From: DATJSJ01 sp035504175
GTDB taxonomy: Bacteria; Pseudomonadota; Alphaproteobacteria; Acetobacterales; Acetobacteraceae
Assembly (NCBI GenBank): GCA_035504175.1
Contig: DATJSJ010000236.1
Location: 1-7,345 of the forward strand
DNA: 7,345 nt
Direction: 5' to 3'
Below the pieces are notes generated by a model, which saw only the letters and a list, made by a program, of their open reading frames with translations, made no database searches and was not told the origin of the DNA. The position numbers and the translations under genes are program-made. This document shows, in pieces, positions 6,298-7,345 of this stretch (the first letter of the stretch is position 1; the number at the start of each line of letters is the position of its first letter).

Positions 6298-6305
6298 ATC
6301 GGGTG

Positions 6306-7345
6306 ATGACACGCGACAACCATGCTCTGCCCTTCGCCGTCGGGCGCCGCCGCTTGCTGGCCGGCGCCGCGGCGGTCGGCGCCGGAGCCGCTGCCCTGGC
6401 CGGGCTGCCGCGGCGCGGCTGGGCGGACAATCCGCCGCTGCTGGTCACCTCGATCCGCTCGCTGTCCAACCCGTATCACGCGGTGTGGAAGCAGGGCGCG
6501 GACGCGTTCGCGAAGGAAATGGGCATGCCGAACGTCACGCTGGTGACGGAAGGCAACAGCGAGAAGGGCATCTCCGACATCCGCGCGATGATCGCCAAGA
6601 CCGGCGGCCACATGGTGCTGGCCGTCGATCCGAACAACACGCCGGATGCGCGTCCGATCGTCGAGGCCTGCCACAAGGCGAAGGTCTACGTCGTGTCCTG
6701 GTGGAACAAGCCGGCCGACCTGCATCCCTGGGACTTCAACCCGTACTACATCAGCCATATCGAGTTCGACGGCGTCACCAACGGCGCCTACATCACCGAG
6801 CAGTTGTTCAAGGCGATGGGCGACGAGGGCGGCTATGTCGCGATCGGCGGCATCATTTCCAATTCGGCGGCGATCACCCGCCGCAAGGGAATGATGGAGA
6901 CGCTGAAGAAGCACCCGAAGATCACGCTGCTCGACTTCCAGACCGCCGACTGGCAGGCGCAGAAGGCCTTCGACATCATGAATTCCTGGCTCACCCGCTT
7001 CGGCGACAAGATCAAGGGCGTCTGGGCGGCGAATGACGACATGGGCACCGGCGCGCTGGAGGCGATGCGGGCGCAGGGCCTGGCGGGCAAGATCCCGGTC
7101 GTCGGGATCGACGGCATCAAGGCCGCGGTCGAGGCGGTCAAGGCCGGCGAGTTCGTCTGCACCGTCACCTCCGATCCGTACTGGCAGGGTGGGATCGGCC
7201 TCTCGATGGGGCTCGAAGCCTCGCAGGGCAAGTTCGACCCGGCCAAGGAGCCGCGCATCCACCGCGAGTTCAACGCGCGCACGGTGAAGATCACGCACGA
7301 CAACGTCGACAACTACATCAAGACCGAGGTGAACTCGCACCCGAA
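6306..7345 (+). CDS. Tat-exported periplasmic sugar-binding protein of an ABC transporter (partial, C-terminus missing)
   Basis: Periplasmic solute-binding protein that delivers a sugar-like ligand to an ABC importer (Peripla_BP_4, RbsB-like). The frame is open to the right edge for 346 codons, already near the full family length (about 330-370), so little is missing. The N-terminus is a twin-arginine signal: GRRRLLAG (13-20), a hydrophobic Ala/Gly stretch to about 34, and a probable cleavage after Ala40 (RGWA-DN). The mature part starts with LLVTSIRSLSNPYHAVWKQG, and continues with DPNNTP, VSWWNKP (two Trp likely lining the ligand site), AANDD and VVGIDG, all typical of this family. The start is fixed by GGGAGG 8 nt upstream. 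It is encoded on the opposite strand and more than 4 kb from the SDR-ABC operon, with a different candidate operator. It may be that transporter's binding protein, or the first gene of another transport operon continuing to the right. The ligand cannot be identified from sequence alone. Confidence 0.94.
   Translation, partial: MTRDNHALPFAVGRRRLLAGAAAVGAGAAALAGLPRRGWADNPPLLVTSIRSLSNPYHAVWKQGADAFAKEMGMPNVTLVTEGNSEKGISDIRAMIAKTGGHMVLAVDPNNTPDARPIVEACHKAKVYVVSWWNKPADLHPWDFNPYYISHIEFDGVTNGAYITEQLFKAMGDEGGYVAIGGIISNSAAITRRKGMMETLKKHPKITLLDFQTADWQAQKAFDIMNSWLTRFGDKIKGVWAANDDMGTGALEAMRAQGLAGKIPVVGIDGIKAAVEAVKAGEFVCTVTSDPYWQGGIGLSMGLEASQGKFDPAKEPRIHREFNARTVKITHDNVDNYIKTEVNSHP

Larger units (their letters stand above)
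6011..6305. other. Non-coding spacer between the LysR gene and the sugar-binding protein gene
   Basis: No gene is supported here. Directly after the LysR stop are two small stem-loops, GCCCG/CGGGC (6016-6029) and CCGGT/ACCGG (6051-6064); neither has a T tract, so they are at best weak terminator candidates. From about 6185 the composition becomes AT-richer and contains TATAGG (6208-6213), a possible -10 box without a good -35, directly abutting the inverted repeat at 6213-6227. The binding-protein ribosome site closes the region. Confidence 0.5.

Noticed and set aside
6207..7340. A 377-codon minus-strand open frame opposite the sugar-binding protein gene
   Set aside because: The plus-strand frame has a Tat signal, ribosome site and family motifs, while the reverse frame has no motif and no good start.
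1..7345. CRISPR array, tRNA, insertion sequence, riboswitch or defence-system genes
   Set aside because: No regularly spaced repeats, transposase motifs, tRNA-like folds or known riboswitch cores were seen on either strand; nearly all the DNA is explained by ordinary transport, dehydrogenase and regulator genes.

Overview
The window is very GC-rich (about 70% by eye) with strong G/C third-position bias and GTG as well as ATG starts. The protein families are a Tat-exported sugar-binding protein, a LsrA/RhaT-type ABC ATPase and LacI and LysR regulators next to dehydrogenases. This suggests a high-GC alphaproteobacterium (Acetobacteraceae/Rhodospirillales or Rhizobiales-like). The taxon is an inference, because no rRNA or other marker gene is present. 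The layout is ordinary carbohydrate catabolism and transport DNA, and I see no mobile element, CRISPR array, tRNA or phage gene.

Left module (1-4123). A minus-strand operon runs leftward from about 2777: a short-chain dehydrogenase (SDR), then a double-domain sugar ABC ATPase 7 bp later, then a LsrC/RhaP-like permease whose ATG overlaps the ATPase stop (ATGA) and which runs off the left edge. Divergently, a LacI-family regulator (3038-4123) reads rightward. The 260 bp between them contains the most striking non-coding signal in the window: a perfect 14-bp palindrome (TGCATAGCTATGCA) and a 12/14 copy of it, 21 bp centre to centre. This is a good candidate for the LacI-type operator controlling both directions. 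The likely picture is import of a sugar or polyol by the ABC transporter and its oxidation or reduction by the SDR, under LacI control.

Middle module (4140-6010). A second, unrelated SDR (minus) and a LysR-family regulator of the CrgA/DmlR type (plus) diverge from a 110-bp spacer. This is the classic arrangement in which the LysR protein controls its neighbour. The SDR is convergent with the LacI gene, with only 16 bp between stop codons.

Right module (6011-7345). After about 295 bp of non-coding DNA comes a Tat-signal periplasmic sugar-binding protein (Peripla_BP_4/RbsB-like), complete at its start and cut by the right edge. Just upstream is a GntR/FadR-type inverted repeat (TTGTCCTACAA), different from the LacI-type operator, so this gene is probably under separate control. 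It may serve the left-hand transporter or may begin another transport operon to the right; the window cannot decide.

Nothing here proves a previously undescribed system. The points most worth checking are the paired palindromes, a possible 20-codon leader ORF coupled to the LacI start, replacement of the usual SDR tetrad Asn in both dehydrogenases, and which transporter the orphan-looking binding protein serves.
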